Shown one piece after another: positions 1 through 7,429 of a stretch of 7,558 bases of DNA (the stretch's first letter is position 1; every line of letters starts with the position of its first letter). The notes below the pieces were generated by a model. The model saw only the letters and a program-made list of their open reading frames with translations, had not been told where the DNA came from and ran no database searches. Origin of the DNA: Legionellaceae bacterium UBA2794 (GTDB lineage: Bacteria > Pseudomonadota > Gammaproteobacteria > Legionellales > Legionellaceae); the NCBI GenBank assembly GCA_002352055.1, contig DEHS01000023.1, forward strand, positions 54,044 through 61,601, read 5' to 3'. Position numbers and translations under genes: made by a program.

Positions 1-2913
1 AGTGACAGCTGCATGAGCAAGTAACTCATTAAAATGATTCAGAGTCTCCAACTCGATGAGTTGACTGGCTGCTTTAAGTCGGGTACCTAATCCTGCCTCC
101 TTAGGTAAATGGTAGGTTTCAGATAATGCCCGTATCGCATTAACTTTATCAGCGTGATGCTCCAGAACATTTTCTGCGGTTTTCGTAAAGTTGTGAATTT
201 TTTCCAACCCCTGGTGCAATCCTTTTAACGCAATGGAGCTACCTAATGCAGCAGGAATACCTATTCCGGTAATCCCTAAGACCACTGGTAAGGCGATATG
301 CAGAACTTCAATGACCAGCGCTGCAGCATGAACCCCTTGTTTTATAATGTCTTTATTTTCCTTTTTATGTGGATTTTCCCCGAATTTTTTCAGTAAAGTC
401 AGTTTGGTTGTCTTGGATAAAAAACCAGTCAGAGAGTAACTCTGTAAACGGGTAATAATGGCCTTTTGAAACCCTAGGGATGAAGGTTGGTGCGCTAATT
501 GATATTGAAAAAAAAGATCATGTAAATCCTGTTTTATCTCCAGCATTATTTGGTGGAGGATTTTGCCTAAGTCACTCTCCGCTAATACAAAATAATCGAG
601 CGCATGAGTAATGAGGCTGTGAATTAAGGTCGCGGCATAACTGGGACTTTCATTGGACTCCAGTTTACTATTAAAAATCGTTGAGGTTTTGAGATAATCT
701 TTCAAATTTCGGGTAAAAAACTGACAAAAAACTAGAACTCTGAGCTCTTCAGAATTCTGCCCCATTGGCTTTTCTTTATCGAGATGGTAATTATTAAGAA
801 CCATTATTGACTTGGCTACAGCAAATAATCCGTGCTGATTGTTAAGGCAATTTTTCATTAATAGTTCGAATCTTTTTAATACGGGCAACAATCTTACTTT
901 AATTTGAAACCCTAATGGTGCCGAATGATGCTGAATAATCTCATTGCAATATTTTTTTATAGGGCTATCAGAACAATAAGCTGCATTGGAAATCATCCTT
1001 CCTCGATCCTTGAACAGTTTTTTAATAACCTCTGCTTTTCCGTGTTCGGTCAATAAATCATCTTGTAATAGAGACCAAAGATAGAGTTCATAATGAGCAA
1101 ATAATTCAGATAATTCATCCTGTTTTTCAGTAGTAATAAAGCTGTTAAAGTTCTCATTAATATTTTTTAAGGATATATTTCTCGCTTTAAGCTGGGGTAA
1201 GAATAGTGATTTAAAAAAATTTCTATTGGGGAATAGATTATATAATTGACTATAGGGGCTGAATTTTTCTCCTGCTACATTAGGAATTTCAAGTGCTTCA
1301 CAAGCCATTATTAAATGATAACGGACAGCTGGTTTCAGGTGCTCCTGAGTTTGATGTAACTTGATTAAATAGTTAATTGCTTGCTTATTGTGAAAATGTG
1401 TTGCTGCATAGCGTAGCCAGTAAATTCCCAGTGTTTTAGCGTAAGGTAGTTTAAAATCTGCATTAATTTTTGAACAGGGCATTTCGTGCAAAAATCGACC
1501 GTACCAAAATATGCCTTCGTCATGATTAGAGTATGTTCTATAAAAAGCAAGAATCCCCCAAAATGCGTTAGCTTGTAACATAGTTCTTTTTGCTGATTTA
1601 ATACAACCGGGCTCAACAGGCTCATTCATGTTATTTAAATTCATCGTGTTGTTTAACTGGCGTGAAAGGGCGTCTGGATTACCATGTAACAGATCTAATA
1701 TTTCCTGTTTAAGGTGATTTAACTTTCTTGCATCATGATTTTTTATTGCCTGGCGTAAGTGTTCTAAAGTATTAATTTCAGTGGTTTGACATAATTTATG
1801 ACTAATAAAGAGGTCATAAATCAGATAATGAATGTCTTCTCTTTTGCTGTCTAATTGGACGGTTAATTGATGTACTAATTGAAATAATGAATGTTTATCA
1901 TTTAACAGTTTATATAAACTAAGGTCTCCCAATACCAATAGTTCATTAAATGATTTAAGTGCTCGATAATCTTCATCATTACTATTAAAAAATGCATATG
2001 CATTGGTTTTAGGATAAGGATTTTTGATTTTATGATGAGAATTTCTCTTAAGAAAACCGTCAAGTATATTTTGAGTAAAATGATTTAAAAAAGTGTTGGG
2101 GAGTATCATCTCCCAATTGATGTATGGTGGTAATTCAGTATCAACGAGTCGAAGGATGCGTTCACAGGCCGCGGTGTTAACCTGTCCCAGGTTTAATATA
2201 AAAATTTTATGTTCAGTATTATAGCTTATAGTGAGTTCCGATTCGTTAATTTTATCAAATAACCGGAGTACTTCAGCTGCGTCTTTTGGATAAGTATCAG
2301 GGGATCTGTAAAGATTGCTACGATAAATATGTGCTTTTTCCAGATTTGGCGTATTTTCAAGTAACGTTTTGTAGTTTATTAGAAAATCACTTCTTTTTAT
2401 TGTTTGAAGCGAATAAGGATTGATAAAATAATGGAGATGAATTACCGGCTCATTAATGACCAATTGCATGAAAAGATTGATTTCATGTCGATTTAAAAAA
2501 GAAAAAGAAGAACTATTTTGTTCTTTGAATGCACGAAATGTGGGTAAATAGGAGATATCTGAGAGAAAATCAGGGTCAATATTTTGTTCTTTATCATAGA
2601 GTAAAAAAAACATAAGATTAGGGAGTGAATATAAAGCTTTGCTGATTATTTGTAGTTTAGGCTTATCGGTACTTAAATTATTATCCCTCATATCAATAGA
2701 AGTTAGTTGTTTTAAATCAAACAATAATGCATAAATTTTGTCGCCAGCAAGTTTATCTAATCCGCAATTCGTCAATCTAAGATGTTTAAGATTGGGCATT
2801 TTTTTGATTAGTCCTATCATCTCTTCAAATTCAGCATCACTAAATTTGTTTAATAAATAGGGGGATAAATCTAAAATAGGTTGATTTTTAAATAATTGAT
2901 AAGGTAAGGGCAT
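1..2913 (-). CDS. Large leucine-rich-repeat protein, putative Dot/Icm-type effector (3' end outside window)
   Basis: Reading the minus strand from ATG at 2913 gives 971 codons with no stop down to base 1, so the gene is real and incomplete at its C-terminus. The start is supported by GGAG at 2922-2919, 5 nt upstream, and by a strong promoter behind it. Residues about 13-100 form three repeats of 28-30 residues of the ribonuclease-inhibitor LRR type, with the pattern LxxLRLTNCGL followed by a helix and then LTSIDMRDNNL; these are normally protein-binding surfaces. Residues about 130-850 are helix-rich, contain many Leu, Asn and Lys, and match no family I recognise. Residues about 860-903 are hydrophobic and rich in Gly and Ala (including LPVVLGITGIGIPAALGSS), and could be a membrane-inserting or amphipathic helical hairpin. 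There is no N-terminal signal peptide. It is divergent from the kinase gene. A translocated host-binding protein is inferred from the LRRs and neighbours; the function is unknown. Confidence 0.93.
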   Translation of the reverse strand, partial: MPLPYQLFKNQPILDLSPYLLNKFSDAEFEEMIGLIKKMPNLKHLRLTNCGLDKLAGDKIYALLFDLKQLTSIDMRDNNLSTDKPKLQIISKALYSLPNLMFFLLYDKEQNIDPDFLSDISYLPTFRAFKEQNSSSFSFLNRHEINLFMQLVINEPVIHLHYFINPYSLQTIKRSDFLINYKTLLENTPNLEKAHIYRSNLYRSPDTYPKDAAEVLRLFDKINESELTISYNTEHKIFILNLGQVNTAACERILRLVDTELPPYINWEMILPNTFLNHFTQNILDGFLKRNSHHKIKNPYPKTNAYAFFNSNDEDYRALKSFNELLVLGDLSLYKLLNDKHSLFQLVHQLTVQLDSKREDIHYLIYDLFISHKLCQTTEINTLEHLRQAIKNHDARKLNHLKQEILDLLHGNPDALSRQLNNTMNLNNMNEPVEPGCIKSAKRTMLQANAFWGILAFYRTYSNHDEGIFWYGRFLHEMPCSKINADFKLPYAKTLGIYWLRYAATHFHNKQAINYLIKLHQTQEHLKPAVRYHLIMACEALEIPNVAGEKFSPYSQLYNLFPNRNFFKSLFLPQLKARNISLKNINENFNSFITTEKQDELSELFAHYELYLWSLLQDDLLTEHGKAEVIKKLFKDRGRMISNAAYCSDSPIKKYCNEIIQHHSAPLGFQIKVRLLPVLKRFELLMKNCLNNQHGLFAVAKSIMVLNNYHLDKEKPMGQNSEELRVLVFCQFFTRNLKDYLKTSTIFNSKLESNESPSYAATLIHSLITHALDYFVLAESDLGKILHQIMLEIKQDLHDLFFQYQLAHQPSSLGFQKAIITRLQSYSLTGFLSKTTKLTLLKKFGENPHKKENKDIIKQGVHAAALVIEVLHIALPVVLGITGIGIPAALGSSIALKGLHQGLEKIHNFTKTAENVLEHHADKVNAIRALSETYHLPKEAGLGTRLKAASQLIELETLNHFNELLAHAAVT

Positions 2914-2926
2914 ATCTACTCCGCGA

Positions 2927-2965
2927 AACAAATTAGACCATTTACGTTTACGCTAATGGTTTGTT
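2927..2965. repeat. Bulged inverted repeat in the LRR gene leader
   Basis: ACCATT (2937-2942) and AATGGT (2955-2960) are perfect 6-nt arms around a 12-nt spacer. The pairing extends outward as AACAA (2927-2931) with TTGTT (2961-2965), with a 5-nt bulge ATTAG on one side. The CG at 2945-2946 and CG at 2951-2952 can pair further inside. The structure lies between the predicted start of transcription and the ribosome binding site at 2922-2919. It could be an operator or an mRNA hairpin that affects translation. No run of U follows it, so it does not look like an intrinsic terminator. Confidence 0.45.
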
Positions 2966-2983
2966 TTGTTTAAAAATTGAACT

Positions 2984-3012
2984 ATTTTATAACGGAACAA
3001 ATTGGGTGTCAA
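2984..3012 (-). promoter_or_regulatory. Sigma-70 promoter for the LRR gene
   Basis: On the minus strand the -35 box is TTGACA (3012-3007, 6/6 match to consensus) and the -10 box is TAAAAT (2989-2984, 5/6), separated by exactly 17 nt. Transcription would start near 2977, giving a leader of about 64 nt before the ATG at 2913. This is the best promoter in the window. It suggests the LRR gene can be transcribed by the housekeeping sigma factor, unless a bound regulator prevents it. Confidence 0.75.
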
Positions 3013-3094
3013 ATGAATCTTATGTTTTATAAATAAGCATATTTAGAGGGGATTAAGATACTGCGCTGTTAAATTAATGTTCCATCGCTTCATA

Positions 3095-3124
3095 TTGATA
3101 CTAAAGTACCCATAGTATTCTATT
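3095..3124 (+). promoter_or_regulatory. Weak candidate promoter for the kinase gene
   Basis: TTGATA at 3095-3100 (5/6 match to the -35 consensus) is followed after 18 nt by TCTATT at 3119-3124 (4/6 match to the -10 consensus). A leader of about 70 nt would precede the kinase start codon at 3205. A second possible -10, TATAAG, lies at 3179-3184 but has no good -35 at normal spacing. The real start site is uncertain. The weak match would fit a gene that needs an activator. Confidence 0.3.
3098..3118. promoter_or_regulatory. Operator-like palindrome upstream of the kinase gene
   Basis: ATACTA (3098-3103) and TAGTAT (3113-3118) are perfect inverted arms separated by 9 nt. The left arm overlaps the candidate -35 box (3095-3100), and the right arm abuts the candidate -10. 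The 15-nt centre-to-centre spacing is not diagnostic of a regulator I can name. It may be a binding site for a dimeric transcription factor, but 6-nt arms can arise by chance in AT-rich DNA. Confidence 0.3.
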
Positions 3125-3204
3125 TTTAGCGGGAGTTAGAGAGAATCTAAAATTTGTCTAATTTTTGGCTATTATTAATATAAGATAATCAAGGATGAAT
3201 TATT

Positions 3205-4566
3205 ATGTTCGAGCTATTGAGTTATAATGGACTGAATTATGACAAAAAATCTATAAATCAGATCAAGGCGCTTAATAAAATATTATGTAAAATCAATGAG
3301 ATTGAGCTACATTCCCCTTCTAAGTTATCTAAATATTATCTAAGAATACTGAAGTATCATACAAAACTTGTTCAGAAAAACAGAATGAGTTCTCCAATTA
3401 CTCTTTGGTTTGAGAATAATCGTTTAATTGATATTAAAAAGAAGTTGAATTATGTAGAGAAAAATTCATATATCAGGACGCATGTGCGGGATTTAGTGAA
3501 TTATATTCAACCTGATGAAATCGCCAGACGCTATGGAGAGGGTGGAAAGATCAGTTTCAGGACTTTAATACAGGAGCAGTTACAAGAACTAAAGGAGGAT
3601 TACGAGGTCAATTATTTGGGTGGTAATAATAATCCAGTTGTGCAGGTAAAGTTAGGAAGAGGCGATCAAAGTTTTGTCTGTCGATTCGTTAAAGTTGATT
3701 TGGAAGAATATAAGTCCGGTATCTCTTCCATCAACGTACGGGAAGACTTGTTAACTCAGGCAGTTATTAATGAGGTGGCTAGACCTTATTTTATCCAGGA
3801 GCTCGAGGATAACGGTATCGAAGTTACTTATTTTGAATGTAATGAATATTATTCTCGAGGGACTTTGGAAGCGTTTTTTGCTGAGTTACATAATCAAAAT
3901 AAAAGTGAGGATCCTTCTATCGTAAAAAAAGCACTTTTCGATATTAACTGGCAAGTCCTAATGTTTACCAAACTTATTATCAATTTTTTAATTAAAATCA
4001 ATTCTCGAGATATTTGGTATACCGATTTAAAACCAAGTAATATTTTAATAGATGACTCAGGCGGAATAGTGTTAAGTGATATTAAAGGATTATTGTACTC
4101 TCCACATACTTTAATCAAAAGAAACAGAGTCAATCGAACCGAAGCCTATTTTCAACCCTCCATAGAGGAGGGCGACAATCAAATAAATCTTGCGCGCCTT
4201 CAATGTCAGACGTTGGCAACCACCATTTTTCAATTAGCAACTAATAATTTGCCCCATCGAGAAAAAGATTCCATAAGGTTATATGGGCGGAATTCAAATT
4301 TTAATCAACTTTGTTTTAAATATCCTGAGGGTGAATTTTTAAAAGACTTGATACGAGGATTATATAAAATGAAACCTTTTGCTTTATCGGTGGCGCTAGA
4401 AAAAATAAATAATTTTGAAGAACAACATATTGCCACCGAAAAGGCAAAAATAGAATTGCGAGAACGTATTTCGGAGAAGGAAGGAGAAAGTAGTTTATTA
4501 AATCCCCAAAATAGCAATGAAAATAAAGAGCCTTATTTGCATTTAGATTATTTCAATGGTAATTAG
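3205..4566 (+). CDS. Divergent eukaryotic-like protein kinase, putative translocated effector
   Basis: This 453-aa protein carries a protein-kinase fold at about residues 135-400. K163 in CRFVKVD is the likely beta-3 ATP lysine, and E190 in INEVARPYF the likely helix-C glutamate. The hinge region reads NEYYSRGTL (213-221). The catalytic loop is YTDLKPSNILID, with D274, K276 and N279 in place. The metal-binding aspartate is D292 in LSDIKG, where DFG would be expected. TEAYFQP (312-318) resembles the P+1 loop, and a helix-F-like segment follows at about 327-350. The residue before the catalytic Asp is Thr, so it is a non-RD kinase. Residues 1-130 are unrecognised. The C-terminal tail (about 405-453) is Glu/Lys-rich with ERISEKEGE, compatible with but not proof of a Dot/Icm E-block signal. 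AAGGA at 3191-3195 lies 9 nt before the ATG. No signal peptide or membrane segment is visible. Some Legionella species encode similar host-directed LegK kinases; I cannot assign this one to a named member. Confidence 0.9.
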   Translation: MFELLSYNGLNYDKKSINQIKALNKILCKINEIELHSPSKLSKYYLRILKYHTKLVQKNRMSSPITLWFENNRLIDIKKKLNYVEKNSYIRTHVRDLVNYIQPDEIARRYGEGGKISFRTLIQEQLQELKEDYEVNYLGGNNNPVVQVKLGRGDQSFVCRFVKVDLEEYKSGISSINVREDLLTQAVINEVARPYFIQELEDNGIEVTYFECNEYYSRGTLEAFFAELHNQNKSEDPSIVKKALFDINWQVLMFTKLIINFLIKINSRDIWYTDLKPSNILIDDSGGIVLSDIKGLLYSPHTLIKRNRVNRTEAYFQPSIEEGDNQINLARLQCQTLATTIFQLATNNLPHREKDSIRLYGRNSNFNQLCFKYPEGEFLKDLIRGLYKMKPFALSVALEKINNFEEQHIATEKAKIELRERISEKEGESSLLNPQNSNENKEPYLHLDYFNGN

Positions 4567-4610
4567 TAGATCATTATGATTGCCGGTTGCTTTTATAATG
4601 AGAATCTACT
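4565..4610 (+). repeat. Hairpin overlapping the kinase stop codon
   Basis: AGTAGAT (4565-4571) plus CATTAT (4572-4577) pair with ATAATG (4595-4600) and ATCTACT (4604-4610), giving 13 base pairs with one 3-nt bulge (AGA, 4601-4603) and a 17-nt loop. The left arm begins inside the kinase stop codon at 4564-4566. No T-run follows, so it is not a standard Rho-independent terminator. It may protect the 3' end of the kinase message or attenuate read-through into the ankyrin-RasGEF gene. Confidence 0.5.
4594..4599 (+). promoter_or_regulatory. Perfect -10 hexamer upstream of the ankyrin-RasGEF gene
   Basis: TATAAT at 4594-4599 matches the -10 consensus exactly, but the hexamer 17 nt upstream (TCATTA) is a poor -35 and there is no TGn extension. 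If used, it would give a leader of about 64 nt before the ATG at 4670, allowing the downstream gene to be expressed separately from the kinase gene. It sits in the hairpin described for 4565-4610, so the two interpretations compete. Confidence 0.3.
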
Positions 4611-4669
4611 CTTAAAGATCTGCCCAAATTGTGCTGAGCATTCAATAAGTTACCAAGGAAATTTATATT

Positions 4670-7411
4670 ATGGATAAAGAGTCAATACTTAATTTGATAC
4701 TTAATGAAACTGATGAAAGTATTATTGAACAAAAGTTAAATGAATGGTTTGTATTTAAGCCCGAATTGATTAAAGAGATTTATCCTCAGACGCAGAATAT
4801 ATTTCATTTACTTATTTATAGTAACCGGATGCAGGTTTTAGGTAAGCTTTTAGAAAAAAAAGAATATCATGAGGTGGCCTTAAAGGTTACGAAAAGAAAC
4901 CATACCTTGTTGCATTATGCGATTAAAACACTATCTGATCCGTGTCCCGCATTAACGATAATCCTCGATTTTTGCCCAGATCTGTTAAACGTACAATCCA
5001 AATCGGGTGCCACTGCATTGCACCATGCAGTGATTTACGATCGGTTACATGCGGTTGTATTTTTATTGAATCAACCTGGAATTAACCAGGATTTAAAAAA
5101 TACGAAACACAAAACTGCATTTGATTTGGTAAAAAGTGATATTGTCAGACATGTGTTTAGTCCACTTGATTTTAGTCAGTTTATTTTAAGCAGACGTAAA
5201 GAAGGTCTGGACTCACGTGAAAAAAAATTCAGGGATGTTTTTGCCAAGCAATTCCCGAGGTTATCCCAGCCTCGAGTTAAGACAAATATCCCTTTTAGGG
5301 GTTTAAAACCTACTATAAGCCGAAATTCGGAAGCATTTATCAGAGCAAAACAAAGTGATGGTAAAAGTCCGAATAACAGGTTTAGCCGATCCATTACCAT
5401 AAACCCCTTGCTGAATGTTTTAATCAAATTTATTGACGCTTACCAGGAAACGGCTCCAGATTTTAAATTACTGGTGCAAATAAATGTTCAGTGTAATGAG
5501 TTAATACTTAATGAAAAATTAATAAGTAATTTGCCTAAAACTAAAAAAGCTTACGATGCGATTCGTTCATTAATAACGGATATGGCTCTTTCTGTGGATA
5601 GTCAATATGATCAAAGCCTTGCCGGGATACAACAGGCGCTGAACGAATTATTGGCGTTAATTGTTTCTCATTTGGGAATTGCTCAGCCAGTTCATGAATT
5701 TCCAGCAATACCATCCGAATTTATAAAATATAAAAAATTGTTATATGATCTCTGGTTATTAACTGCTTGCCAGAATGGTCCAAAATCCAAAAGAGTTTTT
5801 GTATTTGAAAAAATAAATAATCGCGCTTTAGGGTTGTTAAATTCCCACTCGCTGGAAGAAATTTTAAATGGATTAGGATTTTTATATCATAATTTCGATC
5901 GGCAACAGAAAATCATAGCCAATTATGTTGTAGGCCAATTGATGTTTTATGAGTTTGTTGATCGAGTAGAAATCAGCAGTGAAATTGAAATTGCCTGGCG
6001 TTTGTTTATTAGTCTGAATATCCATAGTAAAGACGGTTTGGATGCCCTCGGAGTACAAATTAATAACATCCATGATAAGTTAAATGAAGAATATTTAGTG
6101 CTTTTGAATAAACCCCTGTTAGCCAATTTTTACTGGTTAAATCGGTATATGAAACATGAACCAATTGAAAATTCTTTTGACGATATAGTAAAAAGAGCTT
6201 TATTGAAAAAGCCTTCTCAAAGAGCGGGAGAGATACAACTCATTGCTCAGGAATTAAGAGCATTAACCTTGTCCTTTTATCAAAGTGTATCATTGAAAGA
6301 ATTTATCAATGGAGCGGAACGAGATGGCAAGGCATCTACGGAAAATGTTGATCTTATTACCCAATATTTTAACAAATTAAACAGCTATTTAACGGAACAA
6401 ATATTAGCTCAGCCAAAAAGCAGATTGACTGATTCTGTTAAATTTCTTATAGAGTTGGCTTGCGAGTTATGCCCGCTTAGCGATGAACTTTATCCAGATT
6501 TAAATCAGTTGATGATGGTTGTTGGTGTTTTAAATAATAATAATATCATAAAGTTAACTGAAGCCTTTGTAAAGTTATCTGTCAATGATACTACCGCGTT
6601 AAAGGAAATTAATAAAATAATCAGTCCAGACCACAATTCGAATAATATGCGAAATGTATGTCGCTACTATCAATCAGCCCTTCCATTTGTAGGGACTTTT
6701 ACTAAAAATATTAATTTTGCCAATGAGGGGAATTTTAATCCCAAAAGTTTAAATCGGGCGTCAGTTAAAGGTGTAGTTTTAACGAATTTAATGGAATTAA
6801 AAATAGGGTTTAATTTTAAACTAAATCTGTTACAAACCGATGTGCGCCTCTTTCTGCAGCAGTACGTCTCGCCCAAGGAGGAATCTTTGGAGTATGCATC
6901 CCTCAGGTATTTACAAAGAGCTGAAGACCGAATTTGTCTCGATATTCCTTTTCAGGAAATGGATATGAAGCTGGATGATATTTCAAAAAAATATTTGGAT
7001 TACCGTATAATTCCTGGTGTTGTATATAAAAATTGCGCAAGTCCTCCCAGCGAACTGGCTGATAAATTAATTCTCTATTTCAATACGCTCTCTGATTCTA
7101 TTGAGTTATGTCAGTTTTATAAACATAGTTTTGCCACTTTTAAAGAGGTAATATCTCGAATCATTAAAATTAATAATCGTGATTATTTACCTCGAGAATT
7201 AACCAGGGTTTTAAATGAAAAATCATATGAAGAAACAGTACATGCAATTCAAATCAAATTGGAAAGCCTGCAAAAATCTTATCCCATCCAACAGGTAAAC
7301 AACCGCAAAAATAACAGATTATCTTTGTTTTCTGATCAACCGATTACTACAATTGATGTTGAGCAATCTTCTACCGATAAGCCAGTTATTTTAGAAAGTT
7401 TAATTATTTAA
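4670..7411 (+). CDS. Ankyrin-repeat and RasGEF domain fusion protein, putative effector
   Basis: The 913-aa protein starts with ankyrin repeats: a degenerate one at about 40-73 (NIFHLLIYSN), then about 76-108 (NHTLLHYAI) and 112-145 (GATALHHAVIYDRLHAVVFLL), with a decayed last repeat to about 165. Residues 170-240 are basic and probably flexible. Residues 245-480 are helical, and part may be the N-terminal RasGEF (REM-like) module. Residues about 520-735 match the CDC25-homology core in order: IAQELRALTLSFYQSV, then LITQYFNKLNSYLTEQIL, then YPDLNQLMMVVGVLNN, then ALPFVGTF and NINFANEGN, then a final helix ending VRLFLQQY. These domains load GTP onto Ras-family GTPases. E686 aligns with the conserved Glu of the EEGN hairpin motif. 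Residues 750-913 are unassigned. AAGGA at 4655-4659 lies 10 nt before the ATG. The gene follows the kinase gene after 103 nt. Bacterial RasGEF proteins are known in Legionella (LegG2); this one is longer and has ankyrin repeats, so I give no symbol. Confidence 0.92.
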   Translation: MDKESILNLILNETDESIIEQKLNEWFVFKPELIKEIYPQTQNIFHLLIYSNRMQVLGKLLEKKEYHEVALKVTKRNHTLLHYAIKTLSDPCPALTIILDFCPDLLNVQSKSGATALHHAVIYDRLHAVVFLLNQPGINQDLKNTKHKTAFDLVKSDIVRHVFSPLDFSQFILSRRKEGLDSREKKFRDVFAKQFPRLSQPRVKTNIPFRGLKPTISRNSEAFIRAKQSDGKSPNNRFSRSITINPLLNVLIKFIDAYQETAPDFKLLVQINVQCNELILNEKLISNLPKTKKAYDAIRSLITDMALSVDSQYDQSLAGIQQALNELLALIVSHLGIAQPVHEFPAIPSEFIKYKKLLYDLWLLTACQNGPKSKRVFVFEKINNRALGLLNSHSLEEILNGLGFLYHNFDRQQKIIANYVVGQLMFYEFVDRVEISSEIEIAWRLFISLNIHSKDGLDALGVQINNIHDKLNEEYLVLLNKPLLANFYWLNRYMKHEPIENSFDDIVKRALLKKPSQRAGEIQLIAQELRALTLSFYQSVSLKEFINGAERDGKASTENVDLITQYFNKLNSYLTEQILAQPKSRLTDSVKFLIELACELCPLSDELYPDLNQLMMVVGVLNNNNIIKLTEAFVKLSVNDTTALKEINKIISPDHNSNNMRNVCRYYQSALPFVGTFTKNINFANEGNFNPKSLNRASVKGVVLTNLMELKIGFNFKLNLLQTDVRLFLQQYVSPKEESLEYASLRYLQRAEDRICLDIPFQEMDMKLDDISKKYLDYRIIPGVVYKNCASPPSELADKLILYFNTLSDSIELCQFYKHSFATFKEVISRIIKINNRDYLPRELTRVLNEKSYEETVHAIQIKLESLQKSYPIQQVNNRKNNRLSLFSDQPITTIDVEQSSTDKPVILESLII

Positions 7412-7429
7412 TTTAAAGTGGAGCGTTTG

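Noticed and set aside
1365..1625. 86-codon minus-strand ORF
   Set aside because: It lies inside the 971-codon LRR gene in another frame on the same strand and has no ribosome binding site of note.
2941..2951. GTAAACGTAAA on the minus strand as a CpxR box
   Set aside because: CpxR sites have two GTAAA half-sites about 5 nt apart; here they are 1 nt apart and fall downstream of the predicted transcription start.
3069..3081. TTAAATTAATGTT as a PmrA site controlling the effector genes
   Set aside because: One half resembles the TTAAT core, but the second tandem half is not at the expected spacing, and such strings are common in AT-rich DNA.
3195..3227. Ten-codon upstream ORF (MNYYVRAIEL) overlapping the kinase start
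   Set aside because: Its ATG overlaps the AAGGA that is correctly spaced for the kinase ATG at 3205, so it cannot be initiated by that Shine-Dalgarno sequence.
3894..4517. Minus-strand ORFs of 79 and 70 codons under the kinase gene
   Set aside because: They overlap catalytic-loop and tail codons of a clearly supported kinase gene; antisense shadows.
5176..6876. Minus-strand ORFs of 83, 63 and 68 codons under the ankyrin-RasGEF gene
   Set aside because: They are antisense to well-conserved RasGEF or linker coding sequence, and show no recognisable domain.
7412..7429. Terminator between the ankyrin-RasGEF and CoA-binding genes
   Set aside because: The 18-nt gap has no inverted repeat or T-run and is occupied by the ribosome binding site of the next gene.
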